Assembly: GCF_014698935.1 (NCBI RefSeq)
Contig: NZ_JACVMN010000002.1
Location: 372,001 to 436,000 of the forward strand
DNA length: 64,000 nucleotides
Direction: 5' to 3'
Origin: Flagellimonas sp. S3867
GTDB lineage: Bacteria > Bacteroidota > Bacteroidia > Flavobacteriales > Flavobacteriaceae
Part shown: positions 35,573 through 45,770 of the stretch, piece after piece
How positions within the stretch are numbered: the first letter of the stretch is position 1
How the letters are laid out: every line of letters starts with the position of its first letter
Position numbers and translations under genes: made by a program
Notes under the pieces: generated by a model
Told to the model about the DNA's origin: nothing
Seen by the model: the letters and a program-made list of their open reading frames with translations, nothing else
Database searches by the model: none

Positions 35573-38287
35573 CTAGAAGTTATATCTCATGCTTATGTTC
35601 CATGTTCTTCCAAAACCAAAGAACACTTTGTTTCTTGTATTCAATCCTCTAAAGGTTGCGTCATTACCGCTTGCAAAAGTGTTTGTCAATGATTCGGCAA
35701 TGTACTCTGTATCAAAAAGGTTGTAGACATTGGCCGCAATGCTAATTGCATCGTTGCCCCCACCAATATTGAACTTGTAATATGCTCCAAAATCAACCAA
35801 ACTATAACTTGGCAGTCTTAAAGAACCTTGATGGTCTGGGTCTGCGAAATCCTCAGCATTGATCTGTGCAAACAATCTGGAAGCTGAGTAAAGATTAGTG
35901 CTCAACTTCAAATTATCACACGGTCTGATGATCATTTCCAAATTGGTGGTGAACTGAGCGGCATCTCCAACTTTAACGTCATCTAAATACAAAGTTACAT
36001 CTGGATCAATAACGTTTCTATCGTCATCCAGAGCTGTTCCATTTGCATCTCCTCCATATTCCCAGTTACCCATAGAAAGCATTCCTTTAAACTGCACAAC
36101 TTCGGAAGCTCTGTAACTAGTTTCAAGTTCAAATCCAGAGTGAATCTGTTCAACGCCATTAATATTGGCCGTTCCCTCGTCTCCCTGTGGAGTTTCTATA
36201 TCCAAATCTTCAAACCTATCTTTCCAAGAGGTTCTGTAGATGTTGATTTTTGCTCTAAAATCTCCTAGATTGATTCCATAACCTGCTTCCAGACCCAAGA
36301 TTTTTTCATTAGTCAACTCTGGGTTAAGGTCATTTCTAAAGTTCAAGTAAACAGCATCAAACAATGGTTGTTTTGAATAATATCCTGCATTTACAAAAAC
36401 GTTATGAGCTTCATTAATGTTATAGTTAACACCACCTTTGATGTTTCCGCCCAATCTGTTCTCAAAATCTGTTTCTTGTTCTGGGTCAGAATTCAAATAA
36501 CCAAAATAGTCTATCCTTTTGAATCCTTGTTGAGAGAAACCTCCTTGTACAAATGCAGATACAATTCCATTGCTGTACTCCAATTGTCCGAAGGTACCCA
36601 ACCATCTTACTATACCATCGTTATAGTAATCGATTTTTTCTTCTTCATCAATATTTTTAAAGATGTTGATGATTGAACCAAAATCAGAGGCTATAGCACC
36701 ATCCTGTCTTACGGTATGGTTTGGGTTGTTCATGTCATCATCATCAAAATATCCGTCCGCTCCTAAAAGGTTATCTACTCTTCTATAGTGGATTCCCTTA
36801 TAACTCCTGGCATCTAGACCAACATCCCAACTCCATTCATCGTTGATTTCAGTATGTAAGTTTGCAATAAGTCCAAACCAATTATGGGAGTTCATGGAAG
36901 CTCTTCGAATAATTCCATCTCCAAAGCTTGTTACAATTTGCTCACCATTGGTAGGGGCTATTTGCCGTGGATTTCCGCCGTTATCCCCATTATAGAAAGT
37001 AACTGCCTCACCACTATTGAATCTTGAAATTAAATCATAATCTACTTGTCCAGTCTCTGGTATACGATATCTACTGGAACTAGCGAAGCCAAAACCTGGA
37101 CCAACACCTATGTCCCCTGTTCCACCACCTCTTCCCACTGAAGCATAAAGAGAGGTAGAAAGTGTTGTTTTATCGTTGAATTTGTGATCCCAATTCAAAG
37201 AAGCAATCGGTTTATGGTAAAAGTTTCTTCTCCATCCAAATTGCTCTCCGTTTAGGGTACCACCGTTAAAGTTGTATTTAGCCCCGTATTGTACATGGTC
37301 TGCTAGTGTTGCTACGTTAAAGAAGCTCGATGTTCTTTGGTTGTGAACTTGAGGTGCTCCGGTAAGTACAAACTGAAAGCTGTTCTTGTCATTTGGCTCA
37401 TACCCCAATCCGATGAAGTAATTATAGCCTTCAAAATTTGTCCCTTGAACATATCCGTCTCCGTCTGTTCTTCCCAACAATATTGAGGCTGCGAATCCAT
37501 TCTCACTTTTGCCCGTATTATAAGAGGCCGTCATTTTCATGTACCCATCGTTACCACCTCCAAAGCGAACGGAACCGCCCTCTTCTTTATCAGTTGATTT
37601 GGTAAGAATGTTAATGGTCCCGCCAACTGAACTAATCGCCAGTTTGGAAGATCCAAGACCTCTTTGAACTTGCATCGCAGTGGTAACATCACCAAGGCCA
37701 GCCCAGTTACTCCAGAATACACGGCCGTTTTCCATATCGTTCACTGGAATTCCATTGATCATGATCGCAGTGTTCTGAGAATCGAATCCACGTACGTTGA
37801 TCCTACCATCTCCAAATCCACCGCCTGTTTTAGTAGCATAGATGGATGGAGTTGATTTCAATACTTCAGGTAGTTCTTGTGAACCAAGTTTTTCTTGAAT
37901 TTCTAAAGCTGTGATAGTTGACACAGCAACAGGTGTTTCCCTATCCTTGGCAATATCCAAGATTCCAGTTACAACAACACCTTCAAGTTCTTCGGCATCA
38001 GGATTCAAAGTGATTGATCCCAAATCTCCGTAAGAACTGAAAGAAATTCTTTTGGTAATAAATCCGATGTAAGAAACTACAAGTGTTCCCGAACTTTCGG
38101 AAACCTCAAGTGCAAATTTACCATCGAAGTCAGTTGATGCTCCATTGTCTGTTCCTTGAAGCACAACACTGGCACCAGGAAGTGGACTTCCAAGATCACC
38201 GTCCATTACGGTACCAGAAACTGTTCCTTGCGAGAACATAATCATGGTGCTAAAGAGCGCCACAATTAATACATACAGTTTTTTCAT
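35573..38287 (-). CDS. TonB-dependent receptor with carboxypeptidase-regulatory-like domain
   Basis: The 904-residue receptor starts with a signal peptide (LYVLIVALFSTMIMFSQ). A carboxypeptidase-like domain follows (SGTVMDGDLGSPLPGASVVLQG), then the plug (GFGDGRINVRGFDSQNTAIMINGIPVNDMENG, LGDVTTAMQVQRGLGSSKLAISSVGGTINILTK) and a barrel ending in GRTWNISMRYNF. It is transcribed alone: a promoter at 38372-38402 and a palindromic terminator bracket it, and there is no SusD. Substrate unknown. Confidence 0.92.
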   Translation of the reverse strand: MKKLYVLIVALFSTMIMFSQGTVSGTVMDGDLGSPLPGASVVLQGTDNGASTDFDGKFALEVSESSGTLVVSYIGFITKRISFSSYGDLGSITLNPDAEELEGVVVTGILDIAKDRETPVAVSTITALEIQEKLGSQELPEVLKSTPSIYATKTGGGFGDGRINVRGFDSQNTAIMINGIPVNDMENGRVFWSNWAGLGDVTTAMQVQRGLGSSKLAISSVGGTINILTKSTDKEEGGSVRFGGGNDGYMKMTASYNTGKSENGFAASILLGRTDGDGYVQGTNFEGYNYFIGLGYEPNDKNSFQFVLTGAPQVHNQRTSSFFNVATLADHVQYGAKYNFNGGTLNGEQFGWRRNFYHKPIASLNWDHKFNDKTTLSTSLYASVGRGGGTGDIGVGPGFGFASSSRYRIPETGQVDYDLISRFNSGEAVTFYNGDNGGNPRQIAPTNGEQIVTSFGDGIIRRASMNSHNWFGLIANLHTEINDEWSWDVGLDARSYKGIHYRRVDNLLGADGYFDDDDMNNPNHTVRQDGAIASDFGSIINIFKNIDEEEKIDYYNDGIVRWLGTFGQLEYSNGIVSAFVQGGFSQQGFKRIDYFGYLNSDPEQETDFENRLGGNIKGGVNYNINEAHNVFVNAGYYSKQPLFDAVYLNFRNDLNPELTNEKILGLEAGYGINLGDFRAKINIYRTSWKDRFEDLDIETPQGDEGTANINGVEQIHSGFELETSYRASEVVQFKGMLSMGNWEYGGDANGTALDDDRNVIDPDVTLYLDDVKVGDAAQFTTNLEMIIRPCDNLKLSTNLYSASRLFAQINAEDFADPDHQGSLRLPSYSLVDFGAYYKFNIGGGNDAISIAANVYNLFDTEYIAESLTNTFASGNDATFRGLNTRNKVFFGFGRTWNISMRYNF

Positions 38288-38371
38288 TTCAGTAGTGTTT
38301 AAGTTATTTGAATAGCATTACAAAAGTCCCGTTTTTTAACATTCAAAATGTTAAGTTAACGTTAAGAAAAC

Positions 38372-38402
38372 CAAATATAATAAATATCAATGATTATTTA
38401 AA
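38372..38402 (-). promoter_or_regulatory. Promoter of the TonB receptor gene
   Basis: On the minus strand TATATTTG (38379-38372) matches TAnnTTTG, and TTTA (38402-38399) stands 19 bp upstream in the place of the -33 TTTG. The transcript would start near 38365, giving a leader of about 78 nt. Confidence 0.5.
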
Positions 38403-38453
38403 CTACTGAAAAACAGGTGATTACGAGTATTTTGAATTTTAAGAAACTTTAAA

Positions 38454-40091
38454 TCATTTCTTAAAAAACTGCAAAAGGTTCAGGGTTGAACTATCATGTT
38501 TGCCAATTTCGGAACTTTCAATATCATCTAGTATATTTTTTGCAAGCTGTTTGCCCAATTCCACACCCCATTGATCATAACTGAAAATATTCCAGATAAT
38601 ACCCTGAACAAAGATTTTATGCTCATAGAGTGCAATTAAAGACCCCAAGTTTTTTGGATCCAACTTTTCTATCAAAATAGTATTTGTGGGTTTGTTCCCT
38701 TCAAAAACCTTAAACGGGAGCAAGGAAGATATTTCGTTTTGAGTTAGACCTTGTGCTTGCAATTCGGATTGTACCTCATCTGCAGTTTTCCCATTCATTA
38801 ATGCTTCGGTCTGGGCAAAGAAGTTTGCCATGAGCTTGTTGTGGTGGTCTTTATCTCCATGGAGTGATTCTTTGAATCCTATAAAATCGGCTGGAATCAA
38901 CTTGGTTCCTTGGTGAATCAATTGAAAGAATGCATGCTGGGAGTTTGTGCCGGGCTCTCCCCAAATAATAGTGCCGGTTTCGTAGTTGCATCTATTTCCT
39001 GCCCTATCTACGCTTTTACCATTACTTTCCATGATGCCCTGCTGCAAATAGGCCGAAAATCGATGTAAATATTGGGTGTAGGGAATTATCGCTTCTGTTT
39101 CGGCCCCAAAGAAGTTATTGTACCAAACGCTCAACAAAGCCAAAACTACTGGAATATTTTCTGAAAATGGGGTTTCTTTAAAATGAGTGTCCATTTCATT
39201 GGCTCCATCCAACAAGGCTTCGAAGTTTTTGTGTCCTACAGACAAAGCTATGGACAATCCCACCGCACTCCAAAGGGAGAAACGTCCGCCGACCCAATCC
39301 CACATCGGAAACACATTTTCATCAGCTATGCCAAATTCTTTTATTTTTTGAATGTTTGTGGAAACTGCAACAAAGTGTTTTGCAATGTCCGCCTCGGAGG
39401 CATGATTCAAAAACCATTTTTTAATGGTCAATGCATTGCTCAATGTCTCTTGGGTTGTAAAGGTTTTGGATACCACAACAAATAAAGTGGTTTCGGGATC
39501 AAGTGCTTTTAGGACTTCATTTACGTGATCACCATCTACATTGCTGACAAAGTGCATTTTTAGATGATTTTTGTAGAATTTAAGTGCCTCAGCGACCATA
39601 GCCGGCCCTAAATCAGATCCCCCGATTCCAATATTCACAACATCGGTAAAAGATTTATCGGTGAAGCCCTTCTTACTTCCAGAAATTATCGATTCAGTGA
39701 AAGTCTTTATCTTCTCACGCACCTGATATACCTCTGGAACAATGTTTTCACCATCAACGAAAACTTCATCCCCTTTTTTGGCCCTTAGTGCGGTATGAAG
39801 CACTGCCCGACCTTCAGTCTGGTTAATGGCCTCGCCACCAAAATAACTTGAAATAGATTCTTTTAGCCCAACTTCATCAGCTAAATCCAATAAGAGAGAA
39901 AAAGTTTCTTCTGAAATCCGGTTTTTTGAGAAATCCACGAAGAAATCATTCCAAAGCAATGAAAATTTTTGCCCACGATCCTTGTCGGTAGCAAATAGCT
40001 CTCTTAAGTGAGTATCCTTTGTTTCTTTATGGTGTTCTAAAAGTTTTTTCCAGGTCTGAGTAGTCGTAGGGTTGGTGGTGGGCAACGTCAT
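38454..40091 (-). CDS. pgi: Glucose-6-phosphate isomerase
   Basis: The 545-residue enzyme has the PGI signatures: [43 protein letters not shown] and [14 protein letters not shown], with catalytic Glu and His in the usual places ([21 protein letters not shown]). It interconverts glucose-6-phosphate and fructose-6-phosphate. It is the last gene of a four-gene operon and its start is 1 bp after the M23 peptidase stop, so translation is likely coupled. Confidence 0.97.
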   Translation of the reverse strand: MTLPTTNPTTTQTWKKLLEHHKETKDTHLRELFATDKDRGQKFSLLWNDFFVDFSKNRISEETFSLLLDLADEVGLKESISSYFGGEAINQTEGRAVLHTALRAKKGDEVFVDGENIVPEVYQVREKIKTFTESIISGSKKGFTDKSFTDVVNIGIGGSDLGPAMVAEALKFYKNHLKMHFVSNVDGDHVNEVLKALDPETTLFVVVSKTFTTQETLSNALTIKKWFLNHASEADIAKHFVAVSTNIQKIKEFGIADENVFPMWDWVGGRFSLWSAVGLSIALSVGHKNFEALLDGANEMDTHFKETPFSENIPVVLALLSVWYNNFFGAETEAIIPYTQYLHRFSAYLQQGIMESNGKSVDRAGNRCNYETGTIIWGEPGTNSQHAFFQLIHQGTKLIPADFIGFKESLHGDKDHHNKLMANFFAQTEALMNGKTADEVQSELQAQGLTQNEISSLLPFKVFEGNKPTNTILIEKLDPKNLGSLIALYEHKIFVQGIIWNIFSYDQWGVELGKQLAKNILDDIESSEIGKHDSSTLNLLQFFKK

Positions 40092-40092
40092 T

Positions 40093-41376
40093 TTATGGGT
40101 TCAGTGTTATTTGATCTTCCTGTTCTATGGGAATGGGAGCCATCTCCAAGAACTCTATGCAATCCAACTGGGTTTTTAATGGGTCAATATGAGCTAGGTA
40201 TCCAACTCGCAAAGAATCGACAATAGGTTCAGCTGATGGTAATTTTTCTCTTAATGGATCTACTTGTCTTCCGTTTTTCCAAAATCTATAGCAAACATGA
40301 GGTCCTCCAGTATTTCCGGTCATGCCTACCCAGCCGATAACGTCTCCTTGTCTAACAAATTCTCCCCGCTTTGCTTTTTGCTTTCTCATGTGAAGGTATT
40401 GAGTACTATAGGTTCCGTTATGCCTGATCTTAACATATCGGCCATTTCCACCTCTTCGGGTCGATTCGGTTACTGTACCATCTGCGGTTGCGATTATGGG
40501 AGTGCCAACCGGAGCGGCATAATCTGTTCCTTTATGGGGTCTTACTCTGTATCCGTAATAGGCAATCTTTCTTCTTAAATTATATCTTGAAGAAAGTCGA
40601 TATCCAAATTTTATGGGAGCTCTTAAAAATGTGCTTCGCAAATTGTTGGCGTCTTGATCGTAATAATCCAAGATGTTCTTTAGGGAGTCGGTTACATAGG
40701 GAAATGCATAGATGGGTGTGCCCTTATGTTCAAAAAGCGCTGCTTTTATAGCTCCGCGTCCAGCATAAACCGAATCGTTTATAAAATGTTCATCGTAAAT
40801 GACCTTGAACTTGTCACCTTTTTCCAATCTGAAGAAATCAATGGTCCATGCATAGATTTCCGAAAGGTCTATGGTCACATTATAATCCACTCCTAAGTTA
40901 TCTAGTGTTTCGGAAAGATTGTTCTCGATAATTCCGGCCACCTCTCGCTCTACCGATTTTACCTTTCTCCTTCCTTTATAAGCATTGGCCGTACTGTCTC
41001 TAAAATCAAAAACAGTGTAATTGATCTTATCGTTTTGATAAATAAAAACCTGGGCGGATTCGGAAGTGTCTTTTGATCTTAAAAGCACATATGGTTTTCT
41101 GTCTATCCGTCGAATATCAAAAGTGTCTTTGTATTCTTCTGCAATGTGAATGATCTTGGGGTAGTCTACTTTATTTTTGAGCATGAGCTCTCCGAAAGTT
41201 TCCCCTTTTTTTATGGTATCGTAAACGACACTGAAATCATCCAGATTAAACCCAAATCGTTTTACAATAGGTTTTTGAACTGGGTCTTTAGGTTCCAGTT
41301 GCTGTACCAATTCTTTCTTCTCTTTGCAAGACACTAATACCAATAGTGCCAAGATTGCCCCAAAAAATCTTTGCAT
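40093..41376 (-). CDS. M23 family metallopeptidase lipoprotein
   Basis: The 427-residue lipoprotein has the lipobox LLVLVSC, a long N-terminal region with LysM-like or OapA-like character ([19 protein letters not shown]), and the LytM/M23 zinc-peptidase domain: [14 protein letters not shown] (HxxxD) and [15 protein letters not shown] (HxH partner). It is a cell-wall peptidase or an envelope organiser of the NlpD/MepM type. It lies 5 bp after the tryptophan dioxygenase-like gene and 1 bp before pgi. Confidence 0.92.
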   Translation of the reverse strand: MQRFFGAILALLVLVSCKEKKELVQQLEPKDPVQKPIVKRFGFNLDDFSVVYDTIKKGETFGELMLKNKVDYPKIIHIAEEYKDTFDIRRIDRKPYVLLRSKDTSESAQVFIYQNDKINYTVFDFRDSTANAYKGRRKVKSVEREVAGIIENNLSETLDNLGVDYNVTIDLSEIYAWTIDFFRLEKGDKFKVIYDEHFINDSVYAGRGAIKAALFEHKGTPIYAFPYVTDSLKNILDYYDQDANNLRSTFLRAPIKFGYRLSSRYNLRRKIAYYGYRVRPHKGTDYAAPVGTPIIATADGTVTESTRRGGNGRYVKIRHNGTYSTQYLHMRKQKAKRGEFVRQGDVIGWVGMTGNTGGPHVCYRFWKNGRQVDPLREKLPSAEPIVDSLRVGYLAHIDPLKTQLDCIEFLEMAPIPIEQEDQITLNP

Positions 41377-41381
41377 CTCTA

Positions 41382-42344
41382 TTACTTGTTAGCTGGATTA
41401 AAAATATGGTCAACCCATTGTTTTCCCCACATATCCAGCTCTTCTTCAGAGTACAAAGTTGGGAAAAATATTATTTTCTGAAAACTTGGAGGCAAAAAGT
41501 CTTTCCAATTTGTGCCTCCGGTAGCATCAACCTCCTTATTTTCCTTGGCCAAATACCTATATGCCGACCCCATATGCATCAGGGGCCAGTTCACATTCGC
41601 ATTTAGATCCAAATCTTTTAATGATTTGATCAAAGTTTCATCATTTCTTGCATCCTCCGGTAATTGAAGGTATTTATGGTAAATGTTGCTATGCTTGACC
41701 TGGTTTGCTATTCGCAACAATCTTGGTGTATACCTAAACTCAAATTGTTTAAGGGTCAATGTCTTTTCTCCGCTGGTTAGATCTGTTGCTCCTTTTTTCC
41801 AATAAATATGTTCAAAAAGTTCTTCTATACCGTCTTTTTTTGAATAATTTTCACGTTCTGTATAATGAACCAGATTTTCTAAAGGAGTGGCATAAATTTC
41901 TATCATTCGGTATTGTACTGACTGAAATCCACTAGCAGGTAACAATGCCATTCGATATCTTAAAAACTGCTCCCTCTCCATTCCTCTGATCATAATGCCA
42001 AAAGAAGAAGTCAATGCTTTAAAGTAGTTGTTGATCCTATTCACTTTTTCGATAAAAAAGGCTAGGTCCTGGGATTTGTCCTCGACTATCTGTTTTTGCT
42101 CATGCAGAATCAGCTTAAAGTAAAGCTCAGTAATTTGATGATACATGATGAAGATTTCTTCATCGGGAAAGTGTGTGCGCGGCACCTGAATGCTCAACAA
42201 GGTATCTAAATGGATATAATCCCAGTAGGTAAGGTATCGTTGATAAAGGAGTCCGTCAAGGTAAGAGCTTAAGTCTTGTCCAGAGTTTTTGTACTTTTCT
42301 TCAAGCTTATTGATTTGGGACTCAATTCGCTCATCATTCTTCAT
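41382..42344 (-). CDS. Tryptophan 2,3-dioxygenase family protein
   Basis: The 320-residue protein has the haem dioxygenase family pattern. It contains YLTYWDYIHLDTLLSIQ, the substrate-pocket run DEEIFIMYHQITELYFKL, and RGMEREQFLRYRMALLPASGFQSVQYR, the block conserved in TDO. The presumed haem ligand His is in LMHMGSAYRYL. Members open the indole ring of tryptophan to N-formylkynurenine. No kynureninase or other kynurenine gene is in the window. It sits in an operon with DUF3108, M23 and pgi genes, an arrangement that gives no metabolic clue. Confidence 0.88.
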   Translation of the reverse strand: MKNDERIESQINKLEEKYKNSGQDLSSYLDGLLYQRYLTYWDYIHLDTLLSIQVPRTHFPDEEIFIMYHQITELYFKLILHEQKQIVEDKSQDLAFFIEKVNRINNYFKALTSSFGIMIRGMEREQFLRYRMALLPASGFQSVQYRMIEIYATPLENLVHYTERENYSKKDGIEELFEHIYWKKGATDLTSGEKTLTLKQFEFRYTPRLLRIANQVKHSNIYHKYLQLPEDARNDETLIKSLKDLDLNANVNWPLMHMGSAYRYLAKENKEVDATGGTNWKDFLPPSFQKIIFFPTLYSEEELDMWGKQWVDHIFNPANK

Positions 42345-42349
42345 TCAAG

Positions 42350-43129
42350 CTATTTCATTATGATTTTAAACTGGTTTCTTAGCCCGTTATAGGCATCTAA
42401 ATCTGCTTTTAATGATCCAACGGCCAAATCTGCTTTGATTCGAACTGGAATTTTGTTCAAATCGTTGGAAACCCACAGGGTAAGACTCTCTTGTTCTTTA
42501 AAAACACGGCCTGATTGAACCACGGGCCTAAATTTAAGACATTCTACTTTGCCGAACTTGGTTCGAATGATTTCTTTTCCTAAAAACTTCAGTTTAAACT
42601 TGTAAACTCCATCGTCATCAAACAGCATATCCATATCTATGGATTCGCCAACTTCAAAATCAGCCAAAGCATATTTGTTTCTCAAATGGTAGGAAGCCGA
42701 TAACAAATCTTGAATGTCATCGTGCACGGGAATATCCATTTGTTTCCCATTTTTATTGTCTTTTAAAATGGCCTTGTCTTGGTCATAATAAAAATCTATC
42801 TCGATGTCCTTGGTATAACCTCCTTCGTTTATTTTTCTAATGAAACGGTGCGGCTTTCCATCTTTTTTTCCAAAATAACTTTCATAAGTGTCGTCTACTT
42901 TAAAAAAGATGCTGGCAAAACCTGTTGTCTTGCCTCTTCCCACAACATGGTAGACCGGAATGCTATCGATTGAATCATTACTGAGTTGAAGGGTTGCATA
43001 GCTCGCATTCAAAAAACCGTAGTGTATGCGAAATTTTAACCACTCTCCGGCCTTAAACGCTGGACGGGTTTTTTGGGCCATAAGTGGCATGATAAGTAGG
43101 AGGGCGAATATGGTAACAATTTTTTTCAT
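42350..43129 (-). CDS. Exported DUF3108 protein
   Basis: The 259-residue protein has a signal peptide (IVTIFALLLIMPLMAQ) and the DUF3108 pattern: AFKAGEWLKFRIHYGFLNASYATLQL, YHVVGRGKTTGFASIFFKVDDTYESYF and a C-terminal VRIKADLAVGSLKADLDAY. Members are envelope proteins of unknown function. It starts the compact operon with the tryptophan dioxygenase-like gene 5 bp downstream. A candidate small RNA terminates 96 bp upstream of its ATG. Confidence 0.88.
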   Translation of the reverse strand: MKKIVTIFALLLIMPLMAQKTRPAFKAGEWLKFRIHYGFLNASYATLQLSNDSIDSIPVYHVVGRGKTTGFASIFFKVDDTYESYFGKKDGKPHRFIRKINEGGYTKDIEIDFYYDQDKAILKDNKNGKQMDIPVHDDIQDLLSASYHLRNKYALADFEVGESIDMDMLFDDDGVYKFKLKFLGKEIIRTKFGKVECLKFRPVVQSGRVFKEQESLTLWVSNDLNKIPVRIKADLAVGSLKADLDAYNGLRNQFKIIMK

Positions 43130-43224
43130 AATTCTTTTGTCGGTATAAAATTACTAAAATCACATCTCGCTTTCAGTACTTTATATATACTTAACAAAAC
43201 TTGTTCCAAAATATTATATACAAA

Positions 43225-43326
43225 AAAAGCCCAGTTTGTGAACTGGGCTTTTCCTAAATAACCAACCAAACTTTAAATTATGAAAAACCAATACTTAAAG
43301 TTATAAGGGAACCACCCCTTATGTGA
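43225..43326 (-). ncRNA. Candidate structured small RNA with terminator
   Basis: Read on the minus strand, TATCTTTG (43336-43329) matches the -7 element, although a -33 TTTG is not clear. The expected transcript then folds into three consecutive hairpins. These are ATAAGGG/CCCTTAT (43322-43303), AACTTTAA/TTAAAGTT (43302-43269) and a 12-bp terminator AAAAGCCCAGTT/AACTGGGCTTTT (43252-43225) followed by seven Ts. It lies between the patatin gene and the DUF3108 operon. The alternatives are a leader or attenuator of that operon, or, on the plus strand, a short reading frame MKNQYLKL, which I consider less likely. The rest of the gap (43130-43224 and 43327-43499) shows nothing else. Confidence 0.5.
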
Positions 43327-43499
43327 CACAAAGATACATTAAGACCTTTCAGTAATGTAAGTTTTAACGTACTTTAACTATCTTTTTATCAAATAGCGAA
43401 CATTTGGCAATTTATTAAGAAAAATTAGGGGTTTTGTACCCACACCATTCCATATTTCCCCTACAAAAATCAAGGTTTTTAGATTGTTTTTTGTCTGGA

Positions 43500-45767
43500 T
43501 CAGAACCAGTATCCTACACTAAAGAATACATTGCTATTATCGCTTTCGGGAGACCATGAATAATAGATTTGTATCGGCCCCAAAAAAGATTCCAGTCCGT
43601 AGCCAACTCCATATCCTGAAAAGCTGGGTTCTGAAAACCATTCTCCGGTTCTGAACAGATCATCATCGACGTTTGCAAAATTTGCAGAAAATAAAAAATG
43701 ATTCTTGGCGGCAAATTCGTAGTCCAATCTACCATATGCTTTTACATAGCTGTTACCAGGAAGGGTCAAAAAATCGTATCCGATAAAAGGTGTGAAATTA
43801 TTTATGAAATCGTTGCCAAACCCACCTAAAACAAAATCGAAAGATGTTACACCAGAGGTGCCCAATTTAAACCCACCTTCAGTCTCCAAATTCAAGGTTA
43901 AATTATCCACCAATGGGAAGGCTGTTCCCAATTTTGCTTTTCCAATTGAAAATTCCTTGAAATTATCATTGAAGTCTGATGAAAAGAGATACAAATGGAA
44001 ATCACTATCAAAAAGCACTCCTTTCGTCGGAAAATATTTATCGTCGTAGGTGTCCAAAGTAATTTTTCCATAAGCACTGAAAAAGTTAGAATTGTCAAAG
44101 AAGGTCCGATCTGAAGATGACAATTGCAGCGCTGCTTCGTTTTCTTCAAACTGATTCAATGTTCTGGTGCTATATCTTAAAAGCTTGTGCTCGGCTCCCA
44201 AGGTAAAGGCAAATTCCTCCCTGAGCACCGTTTGCAGATAGATCTGGTTGGTTAAATCGGTAACATCAAGATTGATTTCACGAATGTTGGGATCAATGGG
44301 TGCATCAAAATTGGATTGAATGAGTCCAAAATCAATTTCCTCATCAAAATCTGTAAATCTTGAATTGATCCCTAAGCTCCAATAAAAACCTTTGTCCAAG
44401 TAATATTGCATATTATATCGAATATGGTCGCCGAGAATAAAATCGAAGGAAGCCACATCATCTTTCATTAAAAAGTTCTTTTTTGTTAGGTTGATCAATG
44501 CGGAACTTTTATAAAGGTCATCGTAGTGAGCCGCCATCTTTATAAACATTTTGGTGGGGTTTTCCTTTAATTTTAGAATAAGGTCCGTACCCAGTCCGTT
44601 TGAAACCAATTTATACCTAATTGCCTTGAAATTCCCTGTTGCCGATAGGTTATTCATGCCCTGTTTTAATTTGTCAAACGGGATTTTCTCCGCTAGACTA
44701 AACCTTAGCTTACCTTTTATGTACCCTCTTGTATATTGGTCATTTCCCCTTATGATCAATCGATTAATAGTTAGGCTATCCATCGATTCAATTCTTTTAC
44801 TGCTTCTGATAACGATCTTTTGCTTTTGAGCAAGTTCTTTTAGCTTTTCAATAGTAGCTGAAGCTGCTTTCTCACCACTATCCATAATTTCGGTGCCGCG
44901 ATCAAAATCGATAACCGAAAAATCATCAATATCTGGCCTAATATAGATGTCCGTGTTTTCCGCCTTCAATTTCATATCGTTTACCGTGCGATAATTGTTG
45001 ATTTGAAGTAAAATCTCTGTTGCGGACGAAAGTGATTCCCTGGTGGCCAGTCCATGCTGAACATCCACACCTATAATAAGGTTGGCGCCAAGCGCTCTTA
45101 CTTCATCTATCGGATAATTGTTGACCACCCCTCCATCAATCAAAATTTCTCCTTCTATTTCCGCGGGTTCAAAAAGCGAAGGAAATGTACCGCTGGCCAT
45201 AATCGCTTCCGGTAAGTACCCAGAATCCAACAAAACCTCCTCACCAGTCTCCACGTTGGTTGCGATACACAAAAAGGGTATTGGCAATTTTTTAAAATCC
45301 TGAACATCTTTTACATGAAAAAGAAGACGCACCAATTCGTTATAAATATTTTGGCCTCCAGAAATTGCTTGCGGAAAGGAAACATTAAAGTTGGTAAAGG
45401 GAAGACTAAGTGCATAACGCTCAGAATCCTCCTTTTCGTAAAAAGTCTTGGCCCCCCTGGGCACATTGTCCTGGATGAGCCGTGAAAAATTGGTTACCCT
45501 AAAAATGGAGTCCAATTCATTTGCCGAATACCCAGAGGCATATAGGGCCCCTACAATGGCTCCCATACTTGTGCCACCAATATAATCCACCTTTATTCCG
45601 GCCTCATCAATAATTTTCAGTGCTCCAATATGTGCCAAGCCTTTGGCTCCTCCACCACTCAGAACCAACCCCACCTTTAGATCGTCATTGTTATTCGAGG
45701 TCTGCGACCAACCCAAAACTCCAAACAAAATGAAGACACTACTTATTACAATGTTTTTAAAGTTCAT
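43500..45767 (-). CDS. Patatin-like phospholipase with POTRA and outer-membrane barrel
   Basis: The 755-residue protein starts with a signal peptide, then a patatin domain. The oxyanion loop is LSGGGAKGLAHIG (38-48 region), the nucleophile motif GGTSMGAIVGAL contains Ser67, and the catalytic Asp is in ILIDGGVVNNYP. A POTRA-like segment follows near residues 330-400 (INRLIIRGNDQYTRGYIKGKL), then a BamA/Omp85-type barrel ending in VFFSVGYWF. This is the arrangement of type Vd autotransporter-like patatins (PlpD). It lies 3 bp after uvrC stops, so it is probably co-transcribed with it. Confidence 0.92.
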   Translation of the reverse strand: MNFKNIVISSVFILFGVLGWSQTSNNNDDLKVGLVLSGGGAKGLAHIGALKIIDEAGIKVDYIGGTSMGAIVGALYASGYSANELDSIFRVTNFSRLIQDNVPRGAKTFYEKEDSERYALSLPFTNFNVSFPQAISGGQNIYNELVRLLFHVKDVQDFKKLPIPFLCIATNVETGEEVLLDSGYLPEAIMASGTFPSLFEPAEIEGEILIDGGVVNNYPIDEVRALGANLIIGVDVQHGLATRESLSSATEILLQINNYRTVNDMKLKAENTDIYIRPDIDDFSVIDFDRGTEIMDSGEKAASATIEKLKELAQKQKIVIRSSKRIESMDSLTINRLIIRGNDQYTRGYIKGKLRFSLAEKIPFDKLKQGMNNLSATGNFKAIRYKLVSNGLGTDLILKLKENPTKMFIKMAAHYDDLYKSSALINLTKKNFLMKDDVASFDFILGDHIRYNMQYYLDKGFYWSLGINSRFTDFDEEIDFGLIQSNFDAPIDPNIREINLDVTDLTNQIYLQTVLREEFAFTLGAEHKLLRYSTRTLNQFEENEAALQLSSSDRTFFDNSNFFSAYGKITLDTYDDKYFPTKGVLFDSDFHLYLFSSDFNDNFKEFSIGKAKLGTAFPLVDNLTLNLETEGGFKLGTSGVTSFDFVLGGFGNDFINNFTPFIGYDFLTLPGNSYVKAYGRLDYEFAAKNHFLFSANFANVDDDLFRTGEWFSEPSFSGYGVGYGLESFLGPIQIYYSWSPESDNSNVFFSVGYWF

Positions 45768-45770
45768 GTG

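Noticed and set aside
43260-43310. Plus-strand leader peptide MKNQYLKL
   Set aside because: Only eight codons, no promoter on that strand, and located downstream of a hairpin that ends minus-strand transcripts.
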